Of a DNA stretch of 64,000 nucleotides, positions 33,513 to 45,035 are shown piece after piece. The position numbers and the translations under genes were made by a program. The stretch is from Homarus americanus (lineage: Eukaryota > Arthropoda > Malacostraca > Decapoda > Nephropidae): positions 3,433,658 through 3,497,657 of the forward strand of contig NW_024744357.1 of assembly GCF_018991925.1 (NCBI RefSeq). The letters run 5' to 3'. A model generated the notes under the pieces. It was given only the letters and a program-made list of their open reading frames with translations, was not told where the DNA came from and searched no databases. Numbering within the stretch: position 1 is the stretch's first letter; every line of letters begins with the position of its first letter.

Positions 33513-33780
33513 GCCTTTACTTTGGCCAATCCATCTTCCTGCCTTGGCCCACTGTCGACTTCCTATACCCACACTACCCGGCCAACAGCCACGGTCCTAT
33601 GCCACGGCCCATGCCCGCCTTTCACCGGCCCACACCTTTCACTACACCCTCCCTTGGCCCACACCTTCCCGTCCAACACATTGAATCCTAAGTCTCGGCC
33701 CACACCAGGAAACCTTTCAGCCCACACACCACCCGGCCCATACCCTGACCCCCTTCCATCGGCCCATACCGTAAAGGACG
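33513..33780 (+). repeat. Decayed CGGCCCACACC-type repeat
   Basis: The word GGCCCA recurs about every 20 bases, probably an old minisatellite. Confidence 0.55.
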
Positions 33781-33867
33781 TGAAGAAATCTGTTGCAACA
33801 TTCTGGCTCATCATTATCAACAACTCACTCTGGTCGTGGTGTCCCATTTAACATTGTCCTAAGACTT

Positions 33868-34045
33868 AGAGGAATAATGACGTGAGGAATGTTACCTGGT
33901 GTGTGCTGATGACGTGAGGAATATTACCTGGTGTGTGTTGATGACGTGGGCAATATTACCTGGTGTGTGTTGATGACGTGAGCAATATTACCTGGTGTGT
34001 GTTGATGACGTGAGAAATATTACCTGGTGTTAGTCAATGACGTGA
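33868..34045 (+). repeat. 32-bp minisatellite, about five copies, TGACGTGA-bearing
   Basis: Unit GATGACGTGAGGAATATTAC then CTGGTGTGTGTT. Confidence 0.9.
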
Positions 34046-34530
34046 GGAGTATTATAAAATGTTTCTTGACGTCATGAAAAATATTACTCAAGACGGAAAA
34101 CTGTCCAGAATTCTTCCTCACTTGGACGGGAGAATTAGGAAGACGAAGCATAACCTCTCAGGGGCATCCCATAACAAGCAAGGGATAAAAAGGAACACTG
34201 CGTATATATTAGAATAACTAATCGATGAATCCCTGTACCATTAAAGGCGTAAGCTATCTTTATACAACCAACATAACAGACGACTTACAGACAGAGAATT
34301 ACCGACTCAAAAGATTCCAACAAGAGATATGAGAAAAAACAAAAAATGCAGACAGAGTAACATTAGTGATGTCTGGTTGGTTAATTCCACGTTGTGTATA
34401 TGATTGACAGACGGGTTTGATGATATTGATTCTGGGGAAGTTTCATCGTCTGGCTGCTGCTGCTGCCCCGAGGAGAGAAAGAGCTCTGACCGGCCCAGCA
34501 CCAGACCCCCCACCCTTCCGCATTACTTTG
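34046..34530. other. Unique sequence, no gene seen
   Basis: No supported feature. Confidence 0.5.
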
Positions 34531-34720
34531 CTTGCCTGCCTGCCTGCCTCCCTTTCTCCCTCCCTCCCTCTTTCTTTTCCCGCCTGCCTCTCTCCCTCAT
34601 TTCTTCCCTTCCTTCTCTCTTTCCCACCCCTCCTTCTCTCTTTCCCTCCCTTCCTCCCCTTCTTCCTTCCCTCTCTGCCTCCTTCCTTCCTTGTCTCCTT
34701 CCCTGCCTGCCTCACTCCGA
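34531..34720 (+). repeat. CT-rich (CCTT/CTCC/CCTG) low-complexity stretch
   Basis: Gives Pro/Leu/Ser ORFs on plus and Arg/Gly/Lys ORFs on minus. Confidence 0.85.
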
Positions 34721-35042
34721 CACCAAACTCTCATCGTGAAAGTTCAGCGTCCTAGATATTCCAAGAGTTATAAGTCATCTGCACCTCCCGGACAGGAAAA
34801 AGATGACTACGATCGAGTCTTTATTCTTTCTTCGACATTTTCTGATGTATTGGGTGATAGAGGAAGGGAGACAATAAGAGGCGTTTTATATATGACAAAC
34901 CTCTAATCATATTGCTTAGTAGTAAACCTTTCGATGAGTTTGATAATGCTTAGATAAATTAAAGCTACTGATAATTATTTTTCCTGTAATAGAATGTGTC
35001 CTATAGTTGAGAGACGTATTTTGTTTTGTCTAAAGGGGTGTG
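34721..35042. other. Unique sequence, no gene seen
   Basis: Plus-strand frame 34737-34906 reads a charged peptide (RPRYSKSYKSSAPPGQEKDD) but lacks splice support. Confidence 0.45.
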
Positions 35043-35131
35043 GCGGGACCCAGGTGGCGGGACCCAGGTGGCGGGTCCCAGGTGGCGGGTCCCAGGTAGC
35101 GGGTCCCAGGTGGCGGGTCCCAGGTAGCGGG
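35043..35131 (+). repeat. 15-bp minisatellite, about six copies
   Basis: Unit GGTGGCGGGTCCCAG. Confidence 0.9.
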
Positions 35132-35869
35132 TAAATTGGTAAAACCCATCTGTTGTACTCAATGATGGAGGCTAAGAGTGAAGTTCCAGGGTCAGCATGT
35201 CAGGTCAGGTTCAGATGACTCCTTACAATCTGAGGTACAATTGGTGGTGCCCTCGATGGCCTTCTGAGGTGTGTGTGTGTGTGTGTGTATGTGTGTGTCA
35301 CTCCCTTGAAACTAGACCTTGTACTAAGACATCTTATGACCTCCAGAGTGCAGAAGAAAAACATAATATTTATGTTTTGTTTTTCGTTTTTCTACATAGT
35401 CTAAAGAACAATAAGAACTGGACGCTGGAGATCTCGCCCTAACACACGGGGTCCGTCTGCCTAGCTGGAGGACTTATGCCCCAAACACACAAAATGTTTA
35501 GTAACGCAGTTCATAAATACATTTTTTTAACTAACTGCAGAAGTAAAAAAAAAAATTAACTAGCCGCAACGAAGAGATCTAATGTTTATTCTGTTTTCAA
35601 TTACATATTATTTCAAAATACTTATCATTATACAAGTTCCCAGTATTATCTGAATAAGAATCGTAGGAAAGAACAGAAAAAATGCGTTTAAGGTTTTACT
35701 GTTACTCGAATACGTTTCTTAATAAGGTTCCCTGCTTCCTGATGATCCAATTTGTATGCGAGTACGTCACTGGAGGATGACTTGACTCCGTTAGTGTCGA
35801 GGACCAGACCTTCAACGGGCTTCCTCAGGGTATGTAACTAACTATACTTAATGTTTTGTTTTTTTCTAC
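35132..35869. other. Unique sequence with a (GT)n run
   Basis: GT array at 35268-35299. At 35710-35836 a plus-strand frame ends VSVEDQTFNGLPQGM, faintly like LINE reverse transcriptase motif B. Too weak to call. Confidence 0.4.
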
Positions 35870-35929
35870 CATGATGAGAGTCGTGGTTGTCGCTGCTGTA
35901 GGCGTTGACGAAGAACAGGTTGTACCGTT
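35870..35929 (-). CDS. Candidate 60-base internal exon, unknown product
   Basis: On the minus strand, after TTTTCTTCACTGCCGCGAG, an open frame reads RYNLFFVNAYSSDNHDSHH and meets CATCATG|GTAGAA, an acceptable donor. From CGG (Arg) through GAC (Asp), sixteen consecutive codons end in G or C (TAC AAC CTG TTC TTC GTC AAC GCC TAC AGC AGC GAC ...), which is unusual in this AT-leaning sequence and suggests selection on codons. Both ends would be phase 1. No family is recognised. The opposite strand also carries a 23-codon ORF from ATGATG, so the evidence is ambiguous. Confidence 0.25.
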
Positions 35930-36103
35930 CTCGCGGCAGTGAAGAAAATGTTAATTGGTGTGAGTTATATCGCGTTCTAAGAAGCAGGTAGGAAGGCCAC
36001 CCCATAAGTAGCTCTCCTTCGTGAGTACTGTACCTGCTGACCTGCTCGACACACCTGCTACACTTTTGTACCCAGGAGCAAGGAGAGTGTAGGTCGGTCA
36101 ATA

Positions 36104-36107
36104 GCAC

Positions 36108-36138
<31 letters not shown>
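36104..36138. repeat. (CA)n microsatellite
   Basis: About 16 units. Confidence 0.95.
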
Positions 36139-36141
<3 letters not shown>

Positions 36142-36234
36142 TCTCGAGGCTCCTGAACCTACGCTCGGAATTCTGGTCTGATGACTATGTACAACACTCG
36201 ACCTTCAGTGCTGTACTGGTGATCTAGACTGGTG

Positions 36235-36852
36235 ACTGTCAGTACCATCACAACTATAACTGGTGACTGTCAGTACCATCACAACTATAACTGGTGACTG
36301 TCAGTACCATCACAACTATAACTGGTGACTGTCAGTACCATCACAACTATAACTGGTGACTGTCAGTACCATCACAACTATAACTGGTGACTGTCAGTAC
36401 CATCACAACTATAACTGGTGACTGTCAGTACCATCACAACTATAACTGGTGACTGGTGACTGTCAGTACCATCACAACTATAACTGGTGACTGTGACTAC
36501 CAGCTATAACTGGTGACTGTCAGTACCATCACAACTATAACTGGTGACTAATAGTACCATCACAACTATAACTGGTGACTGATAGTACCATCACAACTAT
36601 GACTGGTGACTGTCAGTACCATCACAACTATAACTGGTGACTGTCAGTACCATTACAACTATAACTGGTGACTGTCAGTACCATCACAACTATAACTGGT
36701 GACTGTCAGAACCATCACAACTATAACTGGTGACTGTCAGTACCATCACAACTATAACTGGTGGTGACTATCAGAACCATCACAACTATAACTGGTGACT
36801 GTCAGTACCATCACAACTATAACTGGTGACTGTCAGTACCATCACAACTATA
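36235..36852 (+). repeat. 31-bp minisatellite, about 19 copies
   Basis: Unit CTATAACTGGTGACTGTCAG followed by TACCATCACAA. A few units have extra GGTGACT or lack the middle. ACTG-T-CAGT inside the unit is palindromic. Confidence 0.95.
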
Positions 36853-37052
36853 TGGGCTGGAGTTTGGTAATGGACCCTGAACACTCCCTCAGCTGACCAT
36901 GAAACAGCGGGGCGGAGTAGCCAGGATAGTGGAGGTAACCGGAGTGAACACCTGGCTGTGTAGTTCTCAGGTAGACACACATCCTTAATTGGTGATGGTT
37001 TCATACGACGGGTTTTACTTCCCTGCAGCGTTCATATGATGCTTCATTATGT

Positions 37053-37056
<4 letters not shown>

Positions 37057-37102
<46 letters not shown>

Positions 37103-37114
37103 TGTGTGTGTGTG
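37057..37114. repeat. (GT)n microsatellite
   Basis: About 28 units with one GTAT interruption. Confidence 0.95.
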
Positions 37115-38734
37115 TAGCAAAGGCACGCATGCATAACTCGACACTATCAACCAGACCATCACGGTTCGTTTCCACCATATAAAATACAACAGACCAAAAC
37201 ATGAGAGGAGAATATTATTTGTGTACCTGAGTCACAAAAACTAATAACAGTGTCGTTGTGTTGTATATGGAGGTGGTGTGACGGCCCTTAAACACGGAGC
37301 ATGAAGGCGTTTACCTCTCTCTGGTTCACGCTTATAAACAAATTCGAGAGTAAACGCTTCGAGCAACAACCTAAATACACTATAAAGAACACAAGGCTAG
37401 CGAGCGTCTCCAGCACCCAGGGACGCCACACCCGGGTGAAGTTACGAACACAGGATAGAGACGGATAGATATTTAGAGAAGAAACTTAACATAAATAATA
37501 CTAATCCACACTCATAGAAAATGGATAGGTAATTGAAAATACAAAAATATTAATTTATCTATTTAAGGAATTTAATTATAATATATAGACTCATAATATA
37601 CAAAGAGACAAAGACAGAACAGATAATATTTCAGTTTTTAAGATGTTAAAAAGTTCAATTTATATCCGACGACATCGTGTGAGAACTGCCAGATGATCTC
37701 ACAGACACCTGACAAATACTCTTGATCACCTCAGTGTGGCTGGAACCTCTTGTCTAAGTAGTGTGAGGTTCTGTAATGTGAGGTTCTGTAGTGTGAGGTT
37801 CTGTAGTGTGAGGTTCTGAAAAGTGTCTACTGCACCTCGTCTTCACAGATTGCAGTTGGTGGTCCCGGTTCTGCTAGATAAAAGAACCGATTTCAGGATT
37901 TTATTGATCAAACTGTACAATACATCAGGTGTGGTATGTTGTGTGGAACGCGCGCGGTGTAATAGTGATGATCTGTACACCTAGTAGGCCACATAACCGA
38001 GACTGTGTGTGTCAGTAACTTACCGCACTTCAAGATCCAGCCAGACTTATTCGTAATGATAATAGAGTAATTTAGGGAGGGGAGCGTTCAAATACTCTCC
38101 CACGATTGTAAGAATGAGAGAAGAAGAATCGTGTCGTAACATAGAATAGATGATGGCAGTCCTCAGGCCAGACCACCTTCACCCACCTACTGGCAACATA
38201 GAAGTTCCATTAGCTTAAAAAAAAAAATCCAAGAAAAAAACAATACCTGGCAACTGTGCGCTACCTCTCATATAACAACAACCACAACCTTTTTAAAGTA
38301 ACTATATGATACTGTTACATAGAAAGATAATTAACTAACATTTCTTAGTCATAGCAGACATTCTCGGAACTCAGTGATCCATGTAGTGCTAAATGTTATC
38401 TGAGGCGGCATAAGCCAAGGATAAACAGATATACAAATTATTATTCTTCAAAAGTGTGAATTATTTCTCCCTGTGATTATTCGACCGTTGTAATAAAACA
38501 CAAAGCCTTATTGATCTATGTCACATTACGGTTTGTTTTGACTTTGCCTGGAACTGTTTAAGCCACACAGCCAAACAAGCGAGATAAACATTGGTAAACA
38601 ACTTGCTTAAACAACAACGTCAAGAAGTTAAGAAAAATAACAGTGAAGGATAATAACAAAAAAAAAACAGAGAGAAAAATGTAAACAGAGGGGAAGAATT
38701 TGGATTGAATGTTTGAAAAATTAATCTCAAAATG
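37115..38734. other. Unique AT-rich sequence, no gene seen
   Basis: Four copies of GTGTGAGGTTCTGTA lie at 37760-37818. No ORF of note. Confidence 0.6.
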
Positions 38735-38786
38735 AACGGGAGAGAGAGAGAGGGGGGGGAGGGAGAGAGAGAGAGAGAGAGAGAGT
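38735..38786. repeat. (GA)n microsatellite
   Basis: GA with a G-run in the middle. Confidence 0.9.
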
Positions 38787-38966
38787 AAGGTGTGGGTGTA
38801 TATGCCTCAGTCCAACACGAGCATAATTAGTGTGTTAAAGGCATAAGGTAAGGATGACCTCATACCTACAGGTGTAAGTGTGAGCATAGCCAAGATTTAC
38901 AGCCATGAGCACGTCCAGAGTCTGACACTGGTTGGCACACTGTTCTGTTAACTCACTGCCAACTGT

Positions 38967-39229
38967 TTCTTCTTCTTCTTCTTCTTCCTCTTTTCATTCT
39001 TCTTCTTCTTCTTCTTCTTCTTCTTCTTCCTCTTCCTCTTTTCATTCTTCTTCTTCTTCTTCTTCTTTCTCTTTTCATTCTTCTTCTTCTTCTTCTTCTT
39101 CTTCTTCTTCTTTCTCTTTTCATTCTTCTTCTTCTTCTTCTTCTTCTTCTTCTTCTTCTTCTTTCTCTTTTCATTCTTCTTCTTCATCTTCTTCTTCTTC
39201 TTCTTCGCCTTCGTCTCCTTCTTCTTCGT
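38967..39229 (+). repeat. (TTC)n array with regular TCTTTTCATTC interruptions
   Basis: TTC tracts of increasing length are separated by four copies of CTCTTTTCATTCTTC, giving a higher-order unit of about 40-60 bases. Confidence 0.95.
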
Positions 39230-39330
39230 GTTTTGTTTTCAAATACCGTCTTGCTGGTGTTCTTAGTGCTACTGTAGAACTTTTTATCATATGTTCAAGT
39301 TCAAAATATCGAAGAGCAGAGATACAATAC

Positions 39331-39610
39331 TCTCTCTCTCTCTCTCTCTCTCTCTAAGCCAACTTATCGCTCGAGCTAGTTTTAAAGACACCAGTAATTA
39401 TAGGTCATTATCCTTATGTCTTAATTACCGGAGAGATAATTATAGAGAGGGGAGGATGTAGGGAGGCGTGGAGGTAAACAGGTGAGGGAGGGAGGGAGAG
39501 AGAGAGGGAGGGTGGGAAGGGAGGGAGCGAGAGGGGAGGGGAGGGAAGGGAGGGAGCGAGAGAGGGAACGAGAGAGGGGGGAAGGGAAGGAGGGAGGGAG
39601 GGATGTATGT
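39331..39610. repeat. (CT)n and GGA-rich low complexity
   Basis: CT array 39331-39354; GGGAGGGA-rich tract 39480-39605. Confidence 0.85.
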
Positions 39611-39871
39611 AAGCAAACTATCAAGCCTCCATCCTTATCCTCTCCCCCTCCACCGTCCATCCCCTCCACCCCTCCCTCCCCGCCCCTCCAACAGGTGTCA
39701 ACACAGGTGAGTGTTGACTCAGTCTCCTCCATCTTGTTTGTGGCCCTCTACTCTGCTCCTCTAGTTATGACGTCACCGCTACCGCCATGACATCATCACT
39801 TATGGGGTAAACACAGTTCCTAAGCAGCAAGGATGACGGAAAGGATGGGAGGGTAGGATGGGATGAAAGGA

Positions 39872-39974
39872 CACACACACACACGCACACACACACACAC
39901 ACACAGGTCTACCTCACATCCCCAGAGGGTGAAGGCTGACGCTACACTACACTACACTACACTACACTACACTA
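39872..39974. repeat. (CA)n and (TACAC)n
   Basis: CA at 39872-39905 and a pentanucleotide TACAC array at 39942-39974 (about six units). Confidence 0.9.
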
Positions 39975-40016
39975 TACCTCTACCACCTGTGTTATTGTGT
40001 GAGGATTATTTACACT

Positions 40017-40232
40017 CAAGTGTTTCTAATACGCCTGACACCGACTTTGGGTTCTCGGTATACAAGGAGGAGGTGTGGCCGGTACCGTGCTTTACTACCG
40101 TCACTTCCACGACTAGAGTCAGGTACCCTTTTCACAATTAGTTCGACTCGGGGTGCCCTGGATGCGAACCAGCGACCCTCAGGACAGGAGGCGAGTTCTG
40201 CATCCACTTATCCACCCTTAGATCAACAGGGT
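40017..40232 (-). mobile_element. tRNA-derived SINE, copy 2
   Basis: On the minus strand: A-box-like GGATAAGTGGATGCAG (40213-40198), ACTCGCCTCCTGTCC, B box GGTTCGCATCC (40170-40160), then a body containing GGGTACCTGACT, GTGGAAGTGACGG and CTCCTTGTATACCGAGAACC (40069-40050). The body aligns in order with the plus-strand copy at 4855-5042. The B box is closer to consensus here than in copy 1. Divergence between the copies is high, so they are old or from different subfamilies. Confidence 0.75.
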
Positions 40233-41261
40233 GACTTGCTCAGTGAGATGTCCACTAAACGTCTTCAATTCCTTCAGTGGTTCATTCTTCTATTTTAATA
40301 TTTTATGTGTTCTTAATCCATTCTCCCTCTCTTCCTTCGTTTAGCCTTAAGTCACTCTCTTCCACTACCTCGTTTCTTCATCATCATCATCATCATCTTC
40401 ATCATCATCCTCATCTGCCGGGTGATTGTCCAGTCGTCGTTAATCACTATTCATTATCTATTAACATCTCTTTCTCTTCTACCTCAAAGTCACATTCCTC
40501 CTCTGACATCATTCGTCGCGCGTGTGTGTGTGTGTCGTGAGCATCATTCATCACGCTGCTGCCTCCGTGGTGTGAGTGAGACATCAGACCCCCGACTCTC
40601 ATGACGTGACCTCCTGGTGAGCCTGTATCTTTGTTTATGTCTCTGTCTCCCTGTCTATGTCATGCTGGTCCTGGCTATGTCACTGTCTATGTCCTACTAG
40701 GCCTGTTTCTGTCTATATCCTGGTAGGCCTATCTCTATCTATATCCTGGTGTACCTCTGTCTGTCTCTCAATCCTGCTAAGCTTCTTCCTCCCACCAGAA
40801 GAGCCCCCTACAACCCACCTACCACCTACTTCAGTAAGAGCCACCACCTCGTCCCACCTCCACTAACCTACTGTACTGCACACACACACACACACACACG
40901 CCACAGGTCGCCTCCTTCCCACGTGTTTACAACCATCAGTAAAGACTATAGACGTGAAGTATGTGTGGGCTCTCTGGCGCATCTCTCACGCTACTCTAAA
41001 CATCACACAGCACATGGAAGTATTACCTCCAGATACAATACCACTGAAAGGTTCTCACGGCATCAGAGAACTGTGTATTACTTGTAACCTTTTTTTTTTT
41101 AGCTATATGATGTACTGTGAGTGGCCTAGATGTACACGTTCCAGATATTCACTTGAGGGTTAGTTAGTCTTGGTGAACTACATATTGCTGCATCTGCCCA
41201 TTGTTTGTATTTGTCCAGTCGTCTCTTATATGATAGTCCAGATTGAGGAGTGAAGTTAATG
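40233..41261. other. Non-coding with small microsatellites
   Basis: TCA array at 40377-40412, GT run 40519-40536, CA array 40879-40900. No gene. Confidence 0.55.
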
Positions 41262-41428
41262 ATGACTTAACCTAACGTAGCTAATCTAACCTATATTAAC
41301 TTAACCTAGCTTAATCTAACCTAATCTAAGCCATCGTAATTTAACCTAAAATATGCAAAGTTAACCAAACCTAAACTAACCTAAACTAAGCTAACCTAAC
41401 CTATCCTAACCTAACCTAACCTATCTAA
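41262..41428 (-). repeat. Degenerate CCTAA telomeric repeat
   Basis: Words of the form AACCTAA, AATCTAA and AACTAAG throughout, with clean CCTAA at 41393-41423: an old interstitial telomeric block. Confidence 0.8.
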
Positions 41429-41469
41429 TTGAACGGTATGTGAAGAATAGTGATTTCAATAGTAGGAAT

Positions 41470-41681
41470 CTGTCCATATGATTTTTCCCAGGGGATTTTT
41501 TCCAGGGGGATTTTGTCCAGGGGGATTTGTCTAGGGGGATTTTGTCCAAGGGATTTTCTTCAGGGGGTTTTGTCCAGAGATATTCTGTCCAGTGGGTTTT
41601 GTCTAGGGAGATTTTGTCCAGGGAATTTTGTCAAGAGAGATTTTGTCCAGGGGATTTTCTTCAGGGGGGGATTTTGTCCGA
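41470..41681 (+). repeat. 16-bp minisatellite, about 13 copies
   Basis: Unit GATTTTGTCCAGGGG(G), degenerate. Confidence 0.9.
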
Positions 41682-41767
41682 CTATGAATGGACTTTCACG
41701 CCATCTGCCAGAGAAGTGTATTGTATGTTTACAGCTGAGGATTATGACCAGTGAATCCTTTGTCACA

Positions 41768-42144
<377 letters not shown>

Positions 42145-42293
42145 TCCGTGATATAAAGGAAGCCACGTTCAAGGAAGATTTCAACAGAGGCTGGGGCAGA
42201 GTCAGTGGCCTTCTTAGTAAATACTGGATGGTCCCTGAATCTCCCAACCCAGTGTGTTTATATATCAACTAAAGCAATGAAACACCTGGTTAC

Positions 42294-42447
42294 TGGGTTG
42301 GGTTGGTGCTGGGTTGGGTTGGGTTGGGTTGGGTTGGTGCTGGGTTGGGTTGGGTTGTTTTTGTTAGGTTAGGTTAGGTTAGGTTATGTCGAAATTATAC
42401 CCCAGTCTTGACCATAATAGAGAGAGAGAGAGAGAGAGAGAGAGAGG
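42294..42447. repeat. (TTGGG)n beside (TTAGG)n, then (GA)n
   Basis: TTGGG units at 42294-42356 (with two GGTGCTGGG breaks), a TTTTTG spacer, TTAGG units at 42364-42387, and GA at 42418-42447. Confidence 0.9.
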
Positions 42448-42506
42448 CTGATCTGTCAACATCTCGGCAGCATCATTGAGAGACAGCTGGTGTACGCACT
42501 TTATAC

Positions 42507-42866
42507 CCCGACCCTGTGTACCTCTCACTGTGTACCTCTCACTGTGTACCTCTCACTGTGTACCTCTCACTGTATACCTCTCACTGTGTACCTCTCACTG
42601 TGTACCTCTCACTGTGTACCTCTCACTGTGTACCTCTCACTGTGTACCTCTCACTGTGTACCTCTCACTGTGTACCTCTCACTGTGTACCTCTCACTGCA
42701 CCCCCACTGTGCACCCACTGTGTACCTCTCACTGTGTACCTCTCACTGTATACCTCTCACTGTGTACCTCTCACTGTGTACCTCTCACTGTGTACCTCTC
42801 ACTGTGTACCTCTCACTGTATACCTCTCACTGTGTACCTCTCACTGTGTACCTCTCACTGTGTACC
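42507..42866 (+). repeat. 14-bp minisatellite, about 26 copies
   Basis: Unit TGTACCTCTCACTG, with TATACC variants and one CACCCCCACTGTGCACC disruption. As 14 is not divisible by 3 and the unit has no stop in any plus frame, three overlapping ORFs of about 155-178 residues arise with the same 14-residue period. They are artefacts. Confidence 0.95.
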
Positions 42867-42904
42867 GTTATTATGCGTCAGATATGTTCTCACCCTCCTT
42901 CAAT

Positions 42905-42907
42905 GTC

Positions 42908-42945
<38 letters not shown>

Positions 42946-42958
42946 CATCTATCTATCT
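42905..42958. repeat. (ATCT)n microsatellite
   Basis: About 13 units. Confidence 0.95.
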
Positions 42959-43358
42959 TAATATTACACAGAAAAAAAGATGAAACAGACACACAGGAAA
43001 TAAACAAGACGGACCGTAATAAATAACAACAAAAGATTAAAGAAAATAAACAACCAAACAAAAGCAAAACAAACAATGAAAAAAATAAAAGTTGTTTTTT
43101 TTCTTTCTGCAGTAAATGGAGGTTGTGGTGGTGGAGGAGGAGAGGTTTGTGTTGGAGGAGGAGTTTGTGATGGAGACGGAGGTTTAGTGGAGGAGACGGA
43201 GCATTCGAGTCTGTTTTAAAATTTCCCGCCAAACTCTTATATTTACACTGAAGGTCCATTGTTATATCTCCGCTAATATATACAAACATAAATTATGTTA
43301 ATGATCCTAAAGGTATTTTGAGAGCTTATCTAAGACGGTTATATAAATGATCTTTAGA
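42959..43358. other. Unique sequence, no gene seen
   Basis: A-rich at 42960-43095, GGAGGA/GTTTGT words at 43120-43205. Confidence 0.5.
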
Positions 43359-43988
43359 CACACACACACACACTTACACACTTACACACACACACACACA
43401 CACACACACAGGTAACACCAGGAAGTGTGAGAGACTCGGGGTATCTCAAGTGAGCCTCGGGCGTGTGTCAACTGAAGAGCCTTTTTCTCTGATAAAGTGA
43501 TAAAGCCTCTCTCTCTCTCTCTCTCTCTCTATTTACCCGGATTAGAGAAATAGACCATTATAGGGGGATTACATTATTGGGTTAAACAAGAAGATTATAG
43601 GATTATTGGCTTAGATTATAGAATAAAGATCATCAGAATACATGATTAGAAGATTAGATTATAGGATTATTGGAAGATTAGATTATACGATTATTAGAAG
43701 ATTAGACTAGATGATTATAGATGACATTATGATTAGAGAATGACAAATAGAGAAAGAGAAAGGGAGAAAGAGAAAGAGAGAGAGAGAAATAGAGAGAGAG
43801 AAATAGAGAAATAAATAAAGAAAGAGACACAGAGAAAGAGAAAGAGAGAAAGAGAAATAGAGAAAGAGAAATAGACAAAGAAAAATAGAGAAATAAATAA
43901 AGAAAGAGACACAGAGAAAGAGAAAGAGAGAAAGAGAGAAAGAGAAAGAGAGAGAGAAATAGAGAAAGAGAAATAGAGAAAGAGAGAA
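43359..43988. repeat. Cluster of low-complexity repeats
   Basis: CA arrays 43359-43411, CT array 43508-43531, degenerate AGATTAGATTATAGGATTATTG repeat of about 20-30 bases at 43555-43735 (no ORF), and GAGAAA/GAAATA-rich tract 43740-43988. Confidence 0.85.
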
Positions 43989-44142
43989 CTATGTGAACTC
44001 TATAACGAACAGGACCAGGGTGTCAGGCTCGTAAGAATTGGTGTTATCTAGATGGTGGTGTTGATAAGCTGTGAGGAGTGGTATTGTATATGATGATTGT
44101 CTGCTCTTTCACGTGAGATATAGAGAATAGCTTAGTTCTAGT

Positions 44143-44369
44143 GTGGTGGTGGTGGTGGTGGTGGTAGGGGTGGTGGTAGGGGTGGTGGTGGTGGTGGTGG
44201 TGGTGGTGGTGGTGGAGATGGTGGGTGGGATGGTGGTGGTGGTGGTGGTGGTGGGGTGGTGGGATGGTGGTGGTGGTGGTGGTAGGGTGGTGGTGGTGGT
44301 GGTGGTGGTGTGGTGGTGGTGGTGGTGGTGGTGGTGGTGGAGATGATGGTGGTGGTGGTTGTGGTGGTG
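44143..44369 (+). repeat. (GGT)n array
   Basis: About 75 GGT units with GGGAT and GGGGT interruptions. The His/Pro and Val/Trp ORFs are its translations. Confidence 0.95.
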
Positions 44370-44399
44370 TAAGAGGTACTTTAGTTTTTTTCTTTGTTT

Positions 44400-45035
44400 T
44401 TATCACCATCACCTCACCCTAACTTCATTATCACCATTATCTCACCATCGCCCTTACCTCAACATCATAATACCATCATCTAATCATCACCCTACCCTCA
44501 CCATCACGTCATTATCACCTCATTATTACCATCCCCTCGCCATTAGCTCACTATCACCACCATCTCACTACCACATCAGCCTATTATCACCCTCACCTCA
44601 TTATCACCATCATTTCACCATCACCATTTCCTCACCAACACACTTCACCATCACCTGACCATCACTTCACCATCACCTCACCATCACACCTCTCCATCAC
44701 CATCACCGCTCTCATCCTCCACCCATCAAGTTATAGACCAGTTTACGGCTCGCCCTACTGTCTAACGGCCGCTATTTTCGCCTATAATCACCCTATAATC
44801 ACCCGTAAACACCTATAATCCACCAATTAGCATAAGCTCGTGCTGGGGGAGGCCATTGGTGACTACTTGTTACATAACCGGGTGGAGACTGGTAAAGTTC
44901 CCCCCCCCCCTCCTGTGGTGAACCAATGAGGGTGCAGTAACCTTATTTGGGTATACTCATCGTCACCACTATCCTCACCATCACCACCACCTTCACCACC
45001 ACCATCACCATCACTATCATCATCACCATCATCAG
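44400..45035 (+). repeat. Degenerate (CACCAT)n stretches
   Basis: CACCATCACCTCA-like words at 44400-44705 and 44957-45032, with unique sequence between. Confidence 0.8.

Noticed and set aside
32654..33572. ORFs of 291 and 207 residues on the minus strand
   Set aside because: They translate the 21-bp minisatellite and the TTC array; residues repeat every seven codons and no unique domain is present.
34737..34906. Charged peptide frame after the CT-rich tract
   Set aside because: No acceptor or donor and no known domain; the upstream part of the ORF is low complexity.
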